Below are positions 1 through 13,989 of a stretch of 64,000 bases of DNA, piece by piece. The stretch's first letter is position 1. Each line of letters begins with the position of its first letter. The stretch comes from Taenia hydatigena (lineage: Eukaryota > Platyhelminthes > Cestoda > Cyclophyllidea > Taeniidae): contig JADWOT020000004.1 of the NCBI GenBank assembly GCA_036345935.2, positions 20,565,155 through 20,629,154 on the forward strand. Direction: 5' to 3'. The notes under the pieces were generated by a model, which saw nothing but the letters and a program-made list of their open reading frames with translations, did no database searches and was not told where the DNA came from. The position numbers and the translations under genes were made by a program.

Positions 1-3000
1 GGCACAGTAGATATTTTGCAAAGCGTTCTCATGGAGTAGCATTTCAGCAGCACTGAATGCATTTACTTGAAATTGCCAGTTGAAGTGCTAGTGAAACGCA
101 GGCTTTGCTCGGTCAATACGATGATGCTGTCTAGGATACGCAATATGCAACTGCTCCAGGGAGCATGTACCAAATGCCTTAACGAGATAGGGCTAGACGT
201 CGTTAGTACCACTCGAAACCGTGGACATTGGCTTTTATCCCTTGATTCTTTGCCGAGGCACAATATATGCTTTGTTGGGAAGACTTGTAGCGAAGTTGCG
301 GGCGTAGTTAAGATAGAAAGCTGCGAATTACGACTGCACGTGTCAAATGGTACATCAAGAAGCAAAATGCCAAAACCGTTCTTAACCAAGTCACATCGCC
401 AGTAGGCTTCTATATTATGCATATTTTATTCTTCCTATGCGCATTAATAAGAAATTTAGCTGATAGCTAGCTTGCGTCTTCTCCTCTTTCATTTGTCTCC
501 ACTAAGGTTTTCGTCAACGTCCAAGCTGCTTCATGATGACTACACTTCATCGGTAGTGAATGGTGTCCTAAAACAAATGAGAGCACCTTGTTGTTAAATT
601 TGCTAAATTTCCTTACTTATATCAAGTAAAGCAATTCCAAATCTATCGACACGGAGAACACTGACCACGAAGAAAGGGTGGTGGTTGAGGCACAACTCAC
701 TCTCGGTTTTGCGCGTGTTTACTCCTGTAGCCCAGAGATAAGCATGCATTCATTCACGGCAAGTTGGTAGCTCGCGGAGAAGCAATAAACCACTGCCAAG
801 CGAATGCATCATCTCTACATCTGCAATTACAGATAAAACTCATTTTACATAAATTTGATAGCTTATGAAACCACGTCACACTGTGGCTCATAGGATATTA
901 CTGGGTTAGTGTCTTAAGTTAATGAACTGTGATTGGTCGCGATGTGTTTTATCGTATCAACAAGGAAATACTCACTTAAATTTGAGCAATTTAATTCGCC
1001 TTTTTTCACGACTCATGAGACCCACTCTCTGCATTGCCATCACAAACGGAACACAGTGAATGATCTTGCTCTTTGAGGTCTCTGATATAATGTCGTTTTG
1101 TCCCGTTCTACCTGGACTAATAGCGTCAGACTTCTGCAAAGCAGAAGTCATCAAAGAGAAATCATTGCCGGTCGTTGTAAAATAGGTCTCATAGACAAAA
1201 GAATATTTACAGAGATAACATAAATAGATGTGTTCTTCTATTGCCTACAGTGCCGAATAATCTGTGGTATTTTGTACGGTATGGACGTACTTCTGGATCC
1301 GCATTGCTTTAGGACTCAAAAGAAAGCAAACTCAAACGTGATTTTGATAAAGTGACAGAGCAGTAGATGGAAGCGTTCAAATTACTCATAGTACGAGCAG
1401 GATTATCAAAGATTCAAGTCTATTTACTAGGATTAGAAGGAAGTGATCATGGTAGTTTGAATCACAATAGAGGAATGAGCCAAGTATACTGAAGAGGTTA
1501 TGCAACTTTTTCCACCTCTCTGATGCGAACCGGCAAAGGTAGGGAAGTTAATGCAATACGCACTCAGGTTTGCTGATTTTACTTCACTTACACTTGAATT
1601 GTGATGTTAAATTCATTTTATTGGGCCTAAAAGTAGTGCTGGGCTGGCGACCCCTCTGCATGTACAAGTGCTCATATGCACATGCACAGACAAGCACACA
1701 GAGGTGTGAGTGGAGGGACGCATCTTAAAAATGTACTTTGGTGGCCACGACACACATATGCTCAGTAAAGATATTCTAATTCAGTCGCAGCCAATAAACT
1801 AAGGGGTCATTTTTTACCTTATTGTCACTGTGAGGAAGGAAGCATTACCAATGTGCAGAGCATCGTCATGAAACGACGAAGAAAAGAGATGCCACTGACT
1901 AATCTGCGCTCGTTGGTATCACTCGATACCATGCTGTGTGGAGAAAGGCACAGCATAAAAATGCAGATTTCGCGATCTTATCTAGTCGTGACCACCCATC
2001 GCTGGTGTCAATTTGACAGGCACGACACAGTGTTAAGATCGTATTATGTGCTTCACATTTCTTTGGCTTGTTATTTCTTGCGTTGCTAGAGGATAGTTTG
2101 GGATGGGCCTTAATTCATTGCGACTGATTATTAGACTTGTCTCAGAATATCAGTCCTTAGCATCTTATACTTATGTACCTCAACTTGAGTAGAAAGAGAG
2201 AGGGAGTCTAGGGACTATAATGAAAGTACCACCATTACCACCCAATAAAGGTCTTTTACGGTCGATTCTTCAAGTACACATTTGCCTATGACACCTGCTT
2301 CTCCTTTGAAAATGCAGCCTTCAGCCACCATTAAAATAACATATCTTTGATAGTGTTGCTTCAACACTGTGCCAAAACCCAAAATTCTCATTGTGGGTGC
2401 ACTAATTTTGTTTATCACTGATTGTATCCTTTGAACGAAGATGGAAAGGCTGGTTCCTTTCATCCTCCCTATGCTGCATAAAATTAAGCATCTATTGTAT
2501 GTTGAGCTCCCGCTTGGTGCCAACTACAAACGCAACCGCCGGAGTTGGTAATTTTGAAGGTAAGGATTTTCGAATACCTCCGTTTTACTTATTGTGGCGC
2601 GTAAAATTGTCGGCGAGAACGATTTTGCCCAATGACAAGAAATCATTTTTGCAGTGCACATTTTACACAGAAAGTTAACTCACTAAACGCATGGAGAAGA
2701 GGCTACGCGGTAATGGATCACCTCCCTTGTGGATGTGGTTGGGATTAGTCATGGTGCATTATAACATAAGAGTGTAATTAGTAGGGAATGGGATCATGCA
2801 TTCATTGGTCTCTTTAGCAGAGGAGTTATTTTAATGAGACAATACCCCTACTCCAGTCGAGGCAATCAGACTGAAAGCAAAAATGGAGTACCCTCGGCAT
2901 TTGCGTGTACGTATTGAATTTCAACATGAGGAGGCATGTGATGCTTTGCTGATCACATGAATAACTGCCAACAGTCTTCGCCCATTGCTCAGTGAACCTT

Positions 3001-5525
3001 TAATCTTAATCCGCTTTCTGGTGTTCTAATACGTAGGGAAAGATGATTCAATGTCTTGGTGACTACAGAAACCAGTTAAGTACAGCGCCCTTTAAAACCA
3101 CGCACACACTCACCAGCCCACACAAAGGATTGCCTTAGGTAACCATGGTTCTAATTCTGCAAAATTTTGATAAGATTAGGGCGAGAAAATTGCTCGACAA
3201 GTGCAACAAGAGGACAAAAATTTCAGAGCTTTCTTCTCTCCAACCTCTGTTGATCCGTGGCTGGAGTTTTGACCCAAGAGGAAAAGGAGGTAGTACATTC
3301 CGATTCGGTCAGGTCAAGGCTCGGTCCGTCATCAGAGATTTGAGTTTAAGGCAGCGATGGTGTTCGTTCCTCCAAATATCCACCACACAATGCATCTGTT
3401 AATGAAAACGACGACACCTAATTGACCAAAAGAATTTGTAAGAAATATAGCTTCCTCATATATCACAAAAAGTATGAAGTGAAAAATCCTAAGACGATGA
3501 GTTAACCATTGTGGCAGATTTATTCGCACTTAAAAAGGAATTTTCTCGCCGGTCTAAAATGTAGGATTTCTTATTAAAAAGTGCTGGTACAACGTAGATA
3601 CCATCGTTCATTCCAGAATCTTATTTTCAGGGAATTCCCAATAGAAGTTTTAGCTTCCGTGCTGGCGACGGTGAATATAGTAAAATACGACCCCGTGTAC
3701 ATCTCACTAATATATGGCGGCCTTGTTTAAAGAAACGGTAGTCTTGTCTCGAATATATTCCGAATCTAATTTTCGCATCACTAATGAACTCTATGAAGAT
3801 TGAAGCAGCATAGCACAAAAAAATTACAATGAAATGTCTCTTTCTTGGGTTTACTGTTAATCAAATGATACCTTAGCGATTGCGCTGAAAAATTCTTAGA
3901 AGAAGAATAAATTTGTTTCCAGAAACACAAAATCAGTTCGTAGGGCTTACATCACTTTGCATGAAATTGTAAATAATCTTGGGCTCCTCCTGCACAGTTA
4001 TAATCTCAAACCTAAACGCATGGTGCAGAACAAAGTGAAGGGCAGCGATGGACTGACACAAACTCATTTCCAAGTTCAGTTGATTGAACACATGGAGGTA
4101 GGGGCCAAATAGGCTGTAGGTGAATGTGAAGAACTATGCTGAAAGTCACAATAACTCCTGATCGCCCGATTATGCAGTACATACCTATTCTGAAGCACTA
4201 GGTGGAAACAAGCTACAAATTACCTATTTTTGGACAACATTTTTAGTGAATTTTGCCAGAATTTACAATTTAATTCATCACTATTGTTTTCGAATAAAAT
4301 GCAAACCGCTTCAACCCAAAGCAGTAATGAATACTAGCGTTCATGGTTATCAAGTCGGTACTTACAAATAAACACTAAAATTACTACAATTTTAAGAAAT
4401 GAATGCGCTCCACACTCTAAAATAATTGTAATTACACGGAAGTCGAGTCTTCGCCTAAAATGGGTCGAAGTTTCAATAACATAGTGGCTCTGCAAGATTT
4501 ATTGCTTCCTTTACCTCACTGCTTGTAGTGCATTAGAATCACTATAGGCAGTCAAACGAAGCTTTCTAGCAAAGAATGTCAAGAAAAATAAAGAGAACCG
4601 CGTCTATTTATCTTAAACCCTCTTGAGCTAGAACCGTTTGCATTGGAATGTGGTTGGTAGTGTACCACTGCATTCCTGCAAGGCTGTAACTTCTGGAGTT
4701 GTAGAGCTTCAAGGCAACAGGCAGAAGAGAGGGCACAGGTAGATAAAAAATGGCAGCCGCGGTGGGCTGTATTCAACTCACTCATTGCAACAGTTTTTCG
4801 GTTGGGCAATGCCTCGTCTTGTTCTCATTTGCTTTCACAGTGGAGTGCTCCTTTAAGGTAGCAGAAAGTAGAAGTGGACTTCGAGGATTCCCATAAGTTC
4901 TTTGTATTAAAGGTTGATGTAGTCAAGCACCTTTTTACCGAGTGCTAGAATTTTTTTGATATGGGTGCCTTGGGAACATAAATGAAGGCGTGGCGTCGTA
5001 GCCACACTCATAATTATCATAATTGCTAGGCAGTTTCCGGATTATTGTGGGCGCTGGCTGCTTTTGCAGTTAGTCTGGGCCCTTGATACATAGACAGATC
5101 CAATTGTGTGACCTATACTCAGATCACCCATAGGTTGACGTATCATGCGCACAGATTTATGCCATGCATTCTCATGGTAATAGGTGTTTTCTTTCTTAAA
5201 TAAACTAGCCATGGAACCATGCACAGAACACAAGGCCTTCCTTGCCATCTGCACTCAGCCCATGCTGTTGTAAAAAGCAGCAGGTGTGCATAAAGACCTT
5301 AAGGTAGTTAGCGCTGGTACTGGTGAGTGAAAGGATGAGGAGGAGAGGAATGAGACATGAAGACATAGAGTGAAAGAGGAGGGGGAGGAGAGGAGATAAA
5401 TGAAGCATGAAGACATGGATTAAGAGGGAATTTGGAGGCAGGAAGAGGGAGGACGAGGAGATGAGTGGGAGGGAAATTAAAGGTGAGAAGGCGGAAGAGT
5501 TAGCAGCTTGCTAATAGCACCGAGA
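1..5525. other. AT-rich stretch with no recognised gene
   Basis: Only short open frames occur (at most about 119 codons). None has recognisable motifs, a convincing splice-site arrangement or a paralogue elsewhere in the window. I see no tRNA, rRNA or mobile element here. It is best described as intergenic or intronic sequence. Confidence 0.6.
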
Positions 5526-5895
5526 GGGGAAACCTCGCGGTTTGGTGTAGATCAATGCTTAAAAATGTCATTAAATGGGAGCAAATCTCGCAGTTTAATG
5601 TAGATCAATGCTCGAATATGGCTTTGAGTGAGAGCAAATCTTGCAGTGTGGTGTATGTCAGTGTTTTGTAGATTAATGCTATGGAATTGCATGGATTGAG
5701 GGCGAATCTTGCATTGTAGTGTGAATGATTGCTTGTGAATGGCATTGGTTGCTGGAGTACCTTGCAGTAATATTGTAGATTCATGCATGGAATTGGCTTT
5801 GCTCAAGGGCGGACCACAGAGTTAATGCAAAACAATTCTTGGAACGCGCGTCGATCGGGAGCGGATCTTGCGATGTGGGGCAACTGAATGCTTTA
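5526..5895. repeat. degenerate ~53-bp tandem repeat, about 7 copies
   Basis: A phrase close to TGTAGATCAATGCT recurs at about 5546, 5599, 5652, 5667 (a partial extra), 5720, 5774, 5822 and 5875. The spacing is almost always 53-54 bp. Units also share a GGAGCAAATCTTGCAGT-like lead-in. Copies differ at many positions, so this is an old minisatellite. Confidence 0.75.
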
Positions 5896-6268
5896 AATTC
5901 TGATTTTTTGTCCCTTTTACTTATTTTTTGCTCATTGGCTCAAAATAACACTTTTTACTATTTATTGTTGTCGTTTTTATGATTATTTTGGAGTCGTTTA
6001 ATGTTTTCTTTTGGCTTTTTATTTTTTCACCATAACTGTTTTTATTAACTTTTCAAAACTACTTCTTTACGTGGTGTGATTTGCAGAGTACAGTATAACT
6101 CCTCTGCATTTGTAAATTTAATTTTTATTACGATAATCAATGTAGTGAATAGATTTTCACTAATATAAATAGAAACCCACTATGTTCAGTCGCATCATTG
6201 CAAATTTTTCTGTGCAATATAAATTGATACACATGCAAAAACTTTATATTTACAGGACATATTAGCGA

Positions 6269-6454
6269 TGTAGCGCCCCAAGGATTCCTTGAGGCAAAAG
6301 AAGGTCGAATACGGGGGTAGAATATGTGTATTCAATAGACAGAGGGAAATGAGCTGCTGGCATGGCCCGGAGGCCAGCCTACGCAGCCGGGGCAATACGG
6401 CCACCTCTGTGACCCTGGTCGAAAACGGTAGCCCCAAACAAACAAAGTATTACA
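6269..6454 (+). mobile_element. solo LTR of a TRIM-like retroelement (copy 1, complete)
   Basis: This 186-bp element begins TGTAGCGCC and ends TATTACA, giving the TG...CA ends of an LTR. It is flanked on both sides by the 5-bp direct repeat AGCGA (6264-6268 and 6455-6459), the footprint of integrase-mediated insertion. Four related sequences occur in the window in both orientations. No internal region, primer-binding site or second LTR is adjacent, so it is a solo LTR. Taeniid cestodes are known to carry abundant non-coding TRIM elements with LTRs of similar size; assignment to that family is inferred. Confidence 0.75.
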
Positions 6455-6539
6455 AGCGATACTAAACCCTTTGCACCCAGATCTAGAAACGCTCAACTAA
6501 TTTGATGGGTTATGCAAATACGAATCCGCTTAAATTAAG

Positions 6540-7460
6540 CGAAACAATTTATAAAAGTTTAAAATTGCAAAAACTATTATCAAAAGCATGAGAAGCATTA
6601 GAGAGAGGATCATCAATGCAAAAATATGTCTACGAGTGTTCAGAGAGTAAGCTTAGGGTGGAACAATAGTGAAAATTTCAATGACAGCAAGGGCGTCAGT
6701 TTGTCGTGGATCAAAATTGTAAAATTAAATCTACTTACGCAAATATCACGTAAAGCGTCAGTGCGGAGAGGATTAATCATACAAATATTTGTCCCTTGAG
6801 AGCGAAATATTCCGTTAAGTTTAAATTACAAATTCAGAAAATAAATTTGCTAGGTGCAAGATAGGCTGTAAAACGAGGAACAATAATGCGTTAGTAAATC
6901 CATTAACAGCAATGGAGGCAATGCTGAAATAAACAAAAGCACAAAATAGTCCATGAACATCAAGGGAGGCAGTGCGGAGTGAACAACGATAAAAACCACC
7001 AAGAGCAAGGGTGTCAGTGCCAAGAAGACCAGTAATACAACAAAATAAATCCACATACAAAAATTTATCCAAAAATCGCAAATTGCAGAAATGGATAAAA
7101 AAATACAGGTAATCAAACTGCGTTTTGCAAGAGGGCAATGCGGCGCACACCTCAATAATACACAAATAAATCCGCCGAGAGCAAAGGAGTTGTTGAAAAA
7201 ATGAACTAATAATAAAAAAATTAATCCCTTGAGGCATTCTGCATAGCGAGTCATTAAGGGGAAGAATTAAACAAAAACAAACTTTTAAGGGCGGAGAGGA
7301 CAAAAAACACAAAGATAAATCTATGGGCATCAAGGGAGTTGTTGCAGCGTGGGTGAATGATGCACATGCTAATCTAATAAGGGAATCACAGACCATGCAG
7401 AATAGATCAGAAATTGGGAATTACCTCTGTTCATTACAAAGGAAGAGGTGCGGAGTAAAT
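6540..7460. repeat. degenerate ~50-bp tandem repeat downstream of the solo LTR
   Basis: Short phrases such as GGCAGTGCGGAGTGAAC and GCAAGGGTGTCAGTGC recur every 45-51 bp (for example near 6752, 6905, 6956, 7001, 7127, 7175 and 7326). Two overlapping minus-strand reading frames (6821-7396 and 6850-7254) stay open over it and read as repeated Leu/Pro/Phe-rich peptides. That is expected of a repeat with few stops, so I do not call a gene. The units resemble those at 5526-5895, so the two arrays may be one minisatellite separated by the LTR insertion. Confidence 0.55.
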
Positions 7461-7704
7461 TAGTGGTATTATGTTACATCCGTAGTCCCATGTGTGTTAG
7501 CTCATGTTCAACCCATAAAATCAAGAATCATCCTTAGCCTTTATAATAACCATCGTCACATATTTTTTCCGTGCAAATTACCTCATTTGAGGCTACCACT
7601 TATAATTTTGTCTCAGTTTGGTTATCGTTTCCTTAATCCATTTTGCAGCATTTTCCAATTATTATTGAAAGATTAAAATCAAAGACATTAACGAAAGCGT
7701 AGGT

Positions 7705-8817
7705 TTATATACATTTGAGATTAACTATGCTGGGTCCAGACTCGTCATATTCCTTTTTAGTGATCCACATCGGCTTCAACGATGATAATGAGGCCAAAAT
7801 GGAGCCTCCGATCCAAGCGGAGTATTTGCGTTTTGGTGGAGCAATGACCTCAATCTTCATTGTGGTCGGCGCAAGGGCAGTGAGGTCCTTGTACACACGG
7901 TGGGCAATGCCAGGGTACATGGTAGAGCCACCAGATAGGACGACGTTTGAGTAGAGGTCTTTCCTTATGTCCTGATCGCACTTCATGATGGAGCAGTAGG
8001 TGGTCTCGTGAATACCGTTGCACTCTAGACCCACGATGATGGGCTGGAAAAGAGCCTCGGGACAACAGAAGCGTTCATTGCCAACTGTAATTACTTGACC
8101 GTCAGGCAGCTCGTAGGTCTTCTCCAGGGAGGGACTAGTGGCAGCGATGACCTTTTCTTTCTCGAAATCATCTGCTACGTAACATAGCTTCTCCTTAATA
8201 TCTTGCACAATTTCACGTTCCGCAGTAGTTGTTAAGGCGTAGCCACGCTCGGTCAACAGTTTCATGAGGCAGTTAGTGAGATCGCCACCAGCCACTTCAA
8301 GGTATAGTAAACCGCGTTGAATAGCGTAGCCCTTGAAAATGGGTACAATGTGACTCACTCCATGGCCCAAGTCGAGCACAATGCCCGTAGTACGACCGGA
8401 AGCATAGAGTGATAGGACGGCCTGCATAGCCACATACATGGCGGGCACCTTAAAGGTCTCAAACATAATCTGTGTCATCTTCTCACGATTGGCTTTAGGA
8501 TTAAGTGGGGCCTCAGTGAGGAGGACAGGGTGTTCCTCGGGCGCCACATTCAGTTCTTTGTAGAATATGTGATGCCAAATCGTCTCTATGTCGTTCCAAT
8601 TGGTCACAATGCCATACTCAATCGGACATTTAAGAGCAAGGATGCTTCTCTGCAATTGAGCCTCGTCACCTACATAGCTGCCATCCGTGACGCTCTTTTG
8701 ATGTGGGCGACCAACGAGAGAAGGAAAGGCGACACGAGGACAGTCATCACCAGCGAAGCCAGCCTTGCACATACTCGAACCATTGTCCACAACAAGAGGA
8801 GTTATTTCTTCAGCCAT
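7705..8817 (-). CDS. divergent actin paralogue 1 (intronless, 370 aa)
   Basis: The frame reads as actin throughout: the N-terminal phosphate loop ([15 protein letters not shown]), [51 protein letters not shown] and the C-terminal [15 protein letters not shown]. The frame stays open upstream to 8946, but actin homology begins at the Met codon at 8817 ([11 protein letters not shown]), which I take as the start. It is 370 residues against the usual 375-376. The D-loop is about 5 residues short. In the second phosphate loop the usual DSGDG reads DLGHG (Ser155 to Leu, Asp157 to His), so ATP handling may be altered. Gln137, Asp154 and His161 are kept. NERFRCPE reads NERFCCPE, as in the other copies here. 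There are no introns, so it may be an old retrocopy or a fast-evolving intronless member. Confidence 0.85.
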
Positions 8818-11800
8818 TGCTCTTCCGAAATGCGCACACAGAATGTGATGCTTCTCATGATTTCCTGTACTGTTATATTGCCTCAGCACTCCAATAGCCT
8901 TTAAGAGGAATGTCATCATCACTTGGCACCTCTGCCTATGTGACATTTACTGGTTTGGATGGTTTTGATTACCTGTACTCCAGCCCTAGCGCCTAAAGTT
9001 AACTTATCGAAAATAAAGGATTTAATATAGCCTATGAGTGCGTTCGAGGGGTTTGAATGTGGTGAAGGGTTTCAAAATTTATCTTATGCGTCTTAAAAGT
9101 TTCAAGTAAAATAACTTAAAGAGGCCGAGGCGGTGGGACAAATATAGATATTCTTAAAAAAGGCAATTTTCCAAGCTCTATGGACTATACGTCGAATTCC
9201 TTTGTACATTCTTCCTTGTTAGTGAATCTATGCTGAGATTGTAGCTCTTCTCGTTGATATCAGCAGTTTATAGACCGCCTGGAAGTTGACGTCACCATTT
9301 CCAACTCAAAACCGAGTACTAAGCTGCACATCCACTCCAATAAGTATCACAGGCTGTTTTGCCTTCCGCTACAGTCGTAAAGGTGGAGTCACTCTCATTC
9401 GTAATGTTGAGAGGGTGATCTGTTAAATCTTGACTCTTTAATTTAAAGCGTCGAATACCGTTAGGCAGCTCATTACCTTCAAAGATGAGGCGGTATGTGT
9501 CACAGTGTCAATGCGGTTTAGTACAACCTTGTTATACGATCAGGGGGCGTACAGCTAAAGCACGACCTCTTTTCATACAAATTGCTAGACAATTGAAGGT
9601 TTAAAGCGTGGTCTGCACGTCGAGAATGTCCAAACTCGTTAAAAAGCAAAGTTGGGTTCCAACACGTGATATTGAAGACTCATACATTCGTTCACTCATG
9701 CCTGCATCACCAGCGCTGTCTTCTGCACTTCTCTTTCTTGTCTTTATTCCCTCTTCAATTTGCTCTCCTACTATCAATCATACTTATTCTTATCTCATTT
9801 CCTTCCTCCACCTGCTTCTTTTCCCACGCACCAATCTGTAATTGCCTACGAACACGTATATGCCAACAAAATGCACGTATTCGTGTCTGCCAAATGCGTT
9901 CCTACTTGTGTCCTCGCCCCAGCCAGCAGATTATCCAAAAGATTTGAGGAACTTGTGGTCACTTCCCTGTCCGGCTCACCCTCCTCCCTCAAATCTTCAT
10001 GAGAACCAAAGAAGGAAATACAAAACCCTTCAAAGCACTTCATAATTTGCACGAGGCACACTCCAGTATGGTAAAAACCAAAACGAACAAAAGCATGGCT
10101 AAACAATTAGCTGACTTACTAACTTTTGACAGCATACAACAATGAATTAGCGTGGGTGCCAAATCAACCAGAAGGGATAATGGTAACCAAAGGGGAGAGG
10201 GGTCAAAGATCTCCTCGAGCATGATATTACTCACGATCAGGGGAGGGTCGTCAAACGAAGGGAAGAGATCCAGAAGATAGATGAATAAGAACATCACTAC
10301 AACTTGTGTAAATGAAAGTCTTGTAGTTCCTGTTTCTCACAAATCTGTCACCACACTGCAATCATCCTTGTCGATTTGCGTTCATCACGAAAATCACTCC
10401 TTTCACTGTTCCATCGTTTGGTCGGCATCGGTACTAAAAATAAGATGCACGACAGGTAGCGCAAAGGGAACTGCATTACTGGAACTTATGGAATTGTTTG
10501 GTTCATTTGGAGCAACAGAAGGAACGTGTAATTTTAGCAGGTCCAACACAAAATTATTCGGCCCTGTCTCTCCTATTTTTCCCATTCCTGTAGACTACAT
10601 GTCCAAATGTTTGGAACGCCGAGTTGTTTTCTCCTTTTACGTCATCATATAGAGCAGCCTGCTTTCTCTCACCAGCGTCAGTATCTAGTTCACTACAGCG
10701 ACTTTATTTGTTACGGTACTAACAATTAGACTGTTCAGTAAGCAATCTGCTAGTTATTCGCACCAAGCCTGACTTAGATGCATCTTCTCCAAACGCATGT
10801 TTATCTACACTACTGCATGTACTAGGGTCTGTGAAGAGAAGAACGCTTACTGAATGTCAAAAAGTGCTTGCAAATGATCGTAAGCTCACCTAACTGCAGT
10901 GCCGTAGCTGGAGAAGAAAGCGGTCCTTTCTCCCGCTCCTCTGTTTTTTCATTTTATTCGTCTCTCCTTCTCTATGCATAAAACGCGGACATGCGTTCCG
11001 TCCAACATCTTTAGAAAGACAAATGTCGTCATTTTCTTGACTGGATGAATTGGACAATAGTAAGGCCGCCGTATGATGGCCTTTACCTCTGTCATATTCT
11101 TGTGATAAGTGGAGTCAGCACACGCCACTCCTACAGTCCATTTACCAAACAGCAAAGTGACAATGCTGCTACACGGCTTCTAGTTCATTGAAAAACTCCC
11201 TTGGATACACATTTCGCATGTTCAGTCTACAAAGGTATTTGGAGATGACATCGAGGGTACTGCTCCTACAACAAGCATAAACCAGCAATCAGACAACGCT
11301 GGGTATGAGTAAGTGCGTGCCTGCAATGCCACTTGAAGACAAAAACTTCTCTCAGCTTGTTTTTTGTTCCTGAGCTGCACGAAACTCGTGTCGTTCATAG
11401 GTTAATTCATTGATCGACTGCAAAGCATCGAGTTCTATCAAGTGGAGAGAATCCATTTTGAATCTTGATATCACTTAAGCCAGTCAACCCTCTCACTCCC
11501 ATTCTACCTGCGCAGTGCTGCCACCTGCCCGCCTTGCAACTGACTTTAGAGCTGATCCTAGTTTCAATAAGAAAGACGAGGTGATCGAAGAATAAGTGAG
11601 GTGCCATACACAGCTCGTTGTAGAGCTTGTGACACTCAACCCTCTCCATGTCCTACCGGCTGGTCATGATGAAGCAATTAAGGAAAGATGCCTCCATTCA
11701 TGAGCGAATTTCTCCATGGTTCCTTTATATTCCAGCGCATTATTGAGCATATACGACGAGCCATTTTGCCTCTAGCTCAGACAACAAGGAGAATGGAAGC

Positions 11801-13578
11801 TGCTGCACATTTAGAATGCAAGTCCTGCAGCGGGTTTGGTGATTCCACTCTTGCTCCCCATTCTATCCTCAAAAAACTGCAGATTTCTAAAATGGAACAC
11901 GAGGAAACTTGTCTCGGCGTTGTACATCTATTATTGAAATCTCATTTTATGTGTTAATTACTGTATAAGTAATAAGCAAATAAGTACTGGAAGTAATCCT
12001 TGATTGCAAACGCTTCTACATTACTTTTGCCTTTCACATCAGGATTCTGTCTGGCATTTCTATTTCCATTTATGTTCACCGGCATAAACACATGAAGATG
12101 GGTGAATTGGGGAGAAACACAGGGAGGGCATTAGGGTAGTGCCTCCTGTAAGCTATTAACGCGTAATTCTTCATTCCACTTGGGACACTACAACCCAACT
12201 TTCTTTGATGTGAGGTAACAAGCAATTTCAATGGTAGTGGCTGTGAGTTTAAGTGAATGATTTGTCGATAAGCGCAAAAAATAAACAAGTCCCGGCCACG
12301 CGATTATTTAGTCACTCTTGCAGGCAATCTCACCATATGTTGATGGACGTCAGGTTGTGCTAGCCACCATCTTGGCAGTAAATTCAATGGTTTTGCACAT
12401 TTATATTCGGTCGTTGGCATGTTCAAGAGAACCTTCTACGTGTGCACGATGCATGTTTGAGAATGGCACTTGTGATGTCTGCCAGTTGAATAACTTTATA
12501 GCACAGACGTCTCAACTATAAATCTTGTGCGAACAAACATTCTGCAAACTCATCCAACGCCTTTTATATCGTCGACACAGAAGTCCAAGACACCTCAACA
12601 ATGAATGCATTGCAACATCTCGGCGGCTCCTATGATGCAACTGCACAGGCCACAGTCAAAAATGAGAAGATCAAATCAGTTTAATAAAAAGAAGAAGAAA
12701 AGAAAGAAGTGGTTAAGGCGTTTATTAAGGGCTCATTTTGCAAAGAGTTTATATTTTACCAGATCCATTTGGAAACCTCTTGACATTTAAGAGTACTTAA
12801 AGTCCATTAACAAATATTCATGGCCGACTTTTAAAGGTTCCTTGCAAATAGAGTAAAAGATCAAACACTGTTGTGTCTCTTCTAATTTAAAAAGCAGTTA
12901 TCGGTCAGCGTTTTCTGTTTGTTTTTTATTTCTATGACTGAAATAACCTCTTATTCCTTTTGTAATACCCTCTCAAAAGCTGCTCTGATCAAGCTTACAC
13001 ATAATTGACTGTGTTGACTCCCCAAATCGTTATTTCCCGCTTCGTAACCTATGTTTTTTGAGGTAAACATCAGAATGGGAAATGAGCCTCCACTATTTGA
13101 AGGTCCGCTTATACTGACTTGGAAGACTGGCCGTGCGACCCAGCTGATTATTCGGGTCAAACATGCCTCGAATTTGCGGAACATGCTTGATCCGTTCACC
13201 TAGGCATGATGACGTACATCTCCCTTCGCATGTTACAAAAATAAAGCTGATTTAAATGATAGCCGAGTTCTTGTAAAACACAACATCCCATTTCTTTGTT
13301 TGGCAGGTCTGAATTAAAAAGCTCCTATCTACACTAAAATTTATTGCTCCAGGGCAAATTCTTCCACCTGCAAGAAGCGTGAATTTTGCTGTCAGAGTAG
13401 ACACCACCTTCTATAGGGCTAGTGACAACTCGCAACTCTCCTTTAACGTATCACTAAGACCACCACTTGGAGTCGATTTTTAAATGCAATTGTCAGATCT
13501 TCGAATAAGGATGCGTACTCCACGCTAGATGTAGAATAAGAATACAGTTGTTTTTATATTGGCATAATACGCTAATGG
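8818..13578. other. no recognised gene
   Basis: Many short open frames on both strands, none above about 123 codons and none with family motifs. A pyrimidine-rich stretch runs through 9700-9840. No element ends, tRNA or duplicated block was recognised. Confidence 0.5.
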
Positions 13579-13954
13579 CGTTTTGGTGGAAAATGTGCAA
13601 CGAGGTCTTAAAGCTGTAAGGTGTGATTTGCGTCGTCCTCTTACATTCATATTCGGGTGTTAAGATAAACAAAACTAACTGTCAATCTGTGGAGCACCGT
13701 TGTATGTTGAAGTCTTCCACAAAGAGGCGCTAGACACCTCTAGTCCACAAGACGTCCACGCTGATCTGCCACCATGTCACTCTTCCCACACGCCTTCGTG
13801 GCAGCACAAGTATACCCGAACTAATCACCACCTTCGAACCCAACACGGCAGCTACACGAGTCACTGCCCACGACCACTGCAATGACTCCCTCATCTGTTT
13901 CGGATTTGGCGGTACCGCCTCCTTCTACCATCATCTTCGCTTATTCTTGATTTG

Positions 13955-13987
<33 letters not shown>
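13955..13987. repeat. (CA)n microsatellite
   Basis: About 16 CA units. The duplicated copy at 57261 onward has roughly 15 units. Confidence 0.95.

Positions 13988-13989
<2 letters not shown>

Noticed and set aside
6821..7396. 191-codon hydrophobic minus-strand frame
   Set aside because: It lies wholly in a degenerate ~50-bp tandem repeat and a second frame is open over the same bases. The peptide just mirrors the repeat.
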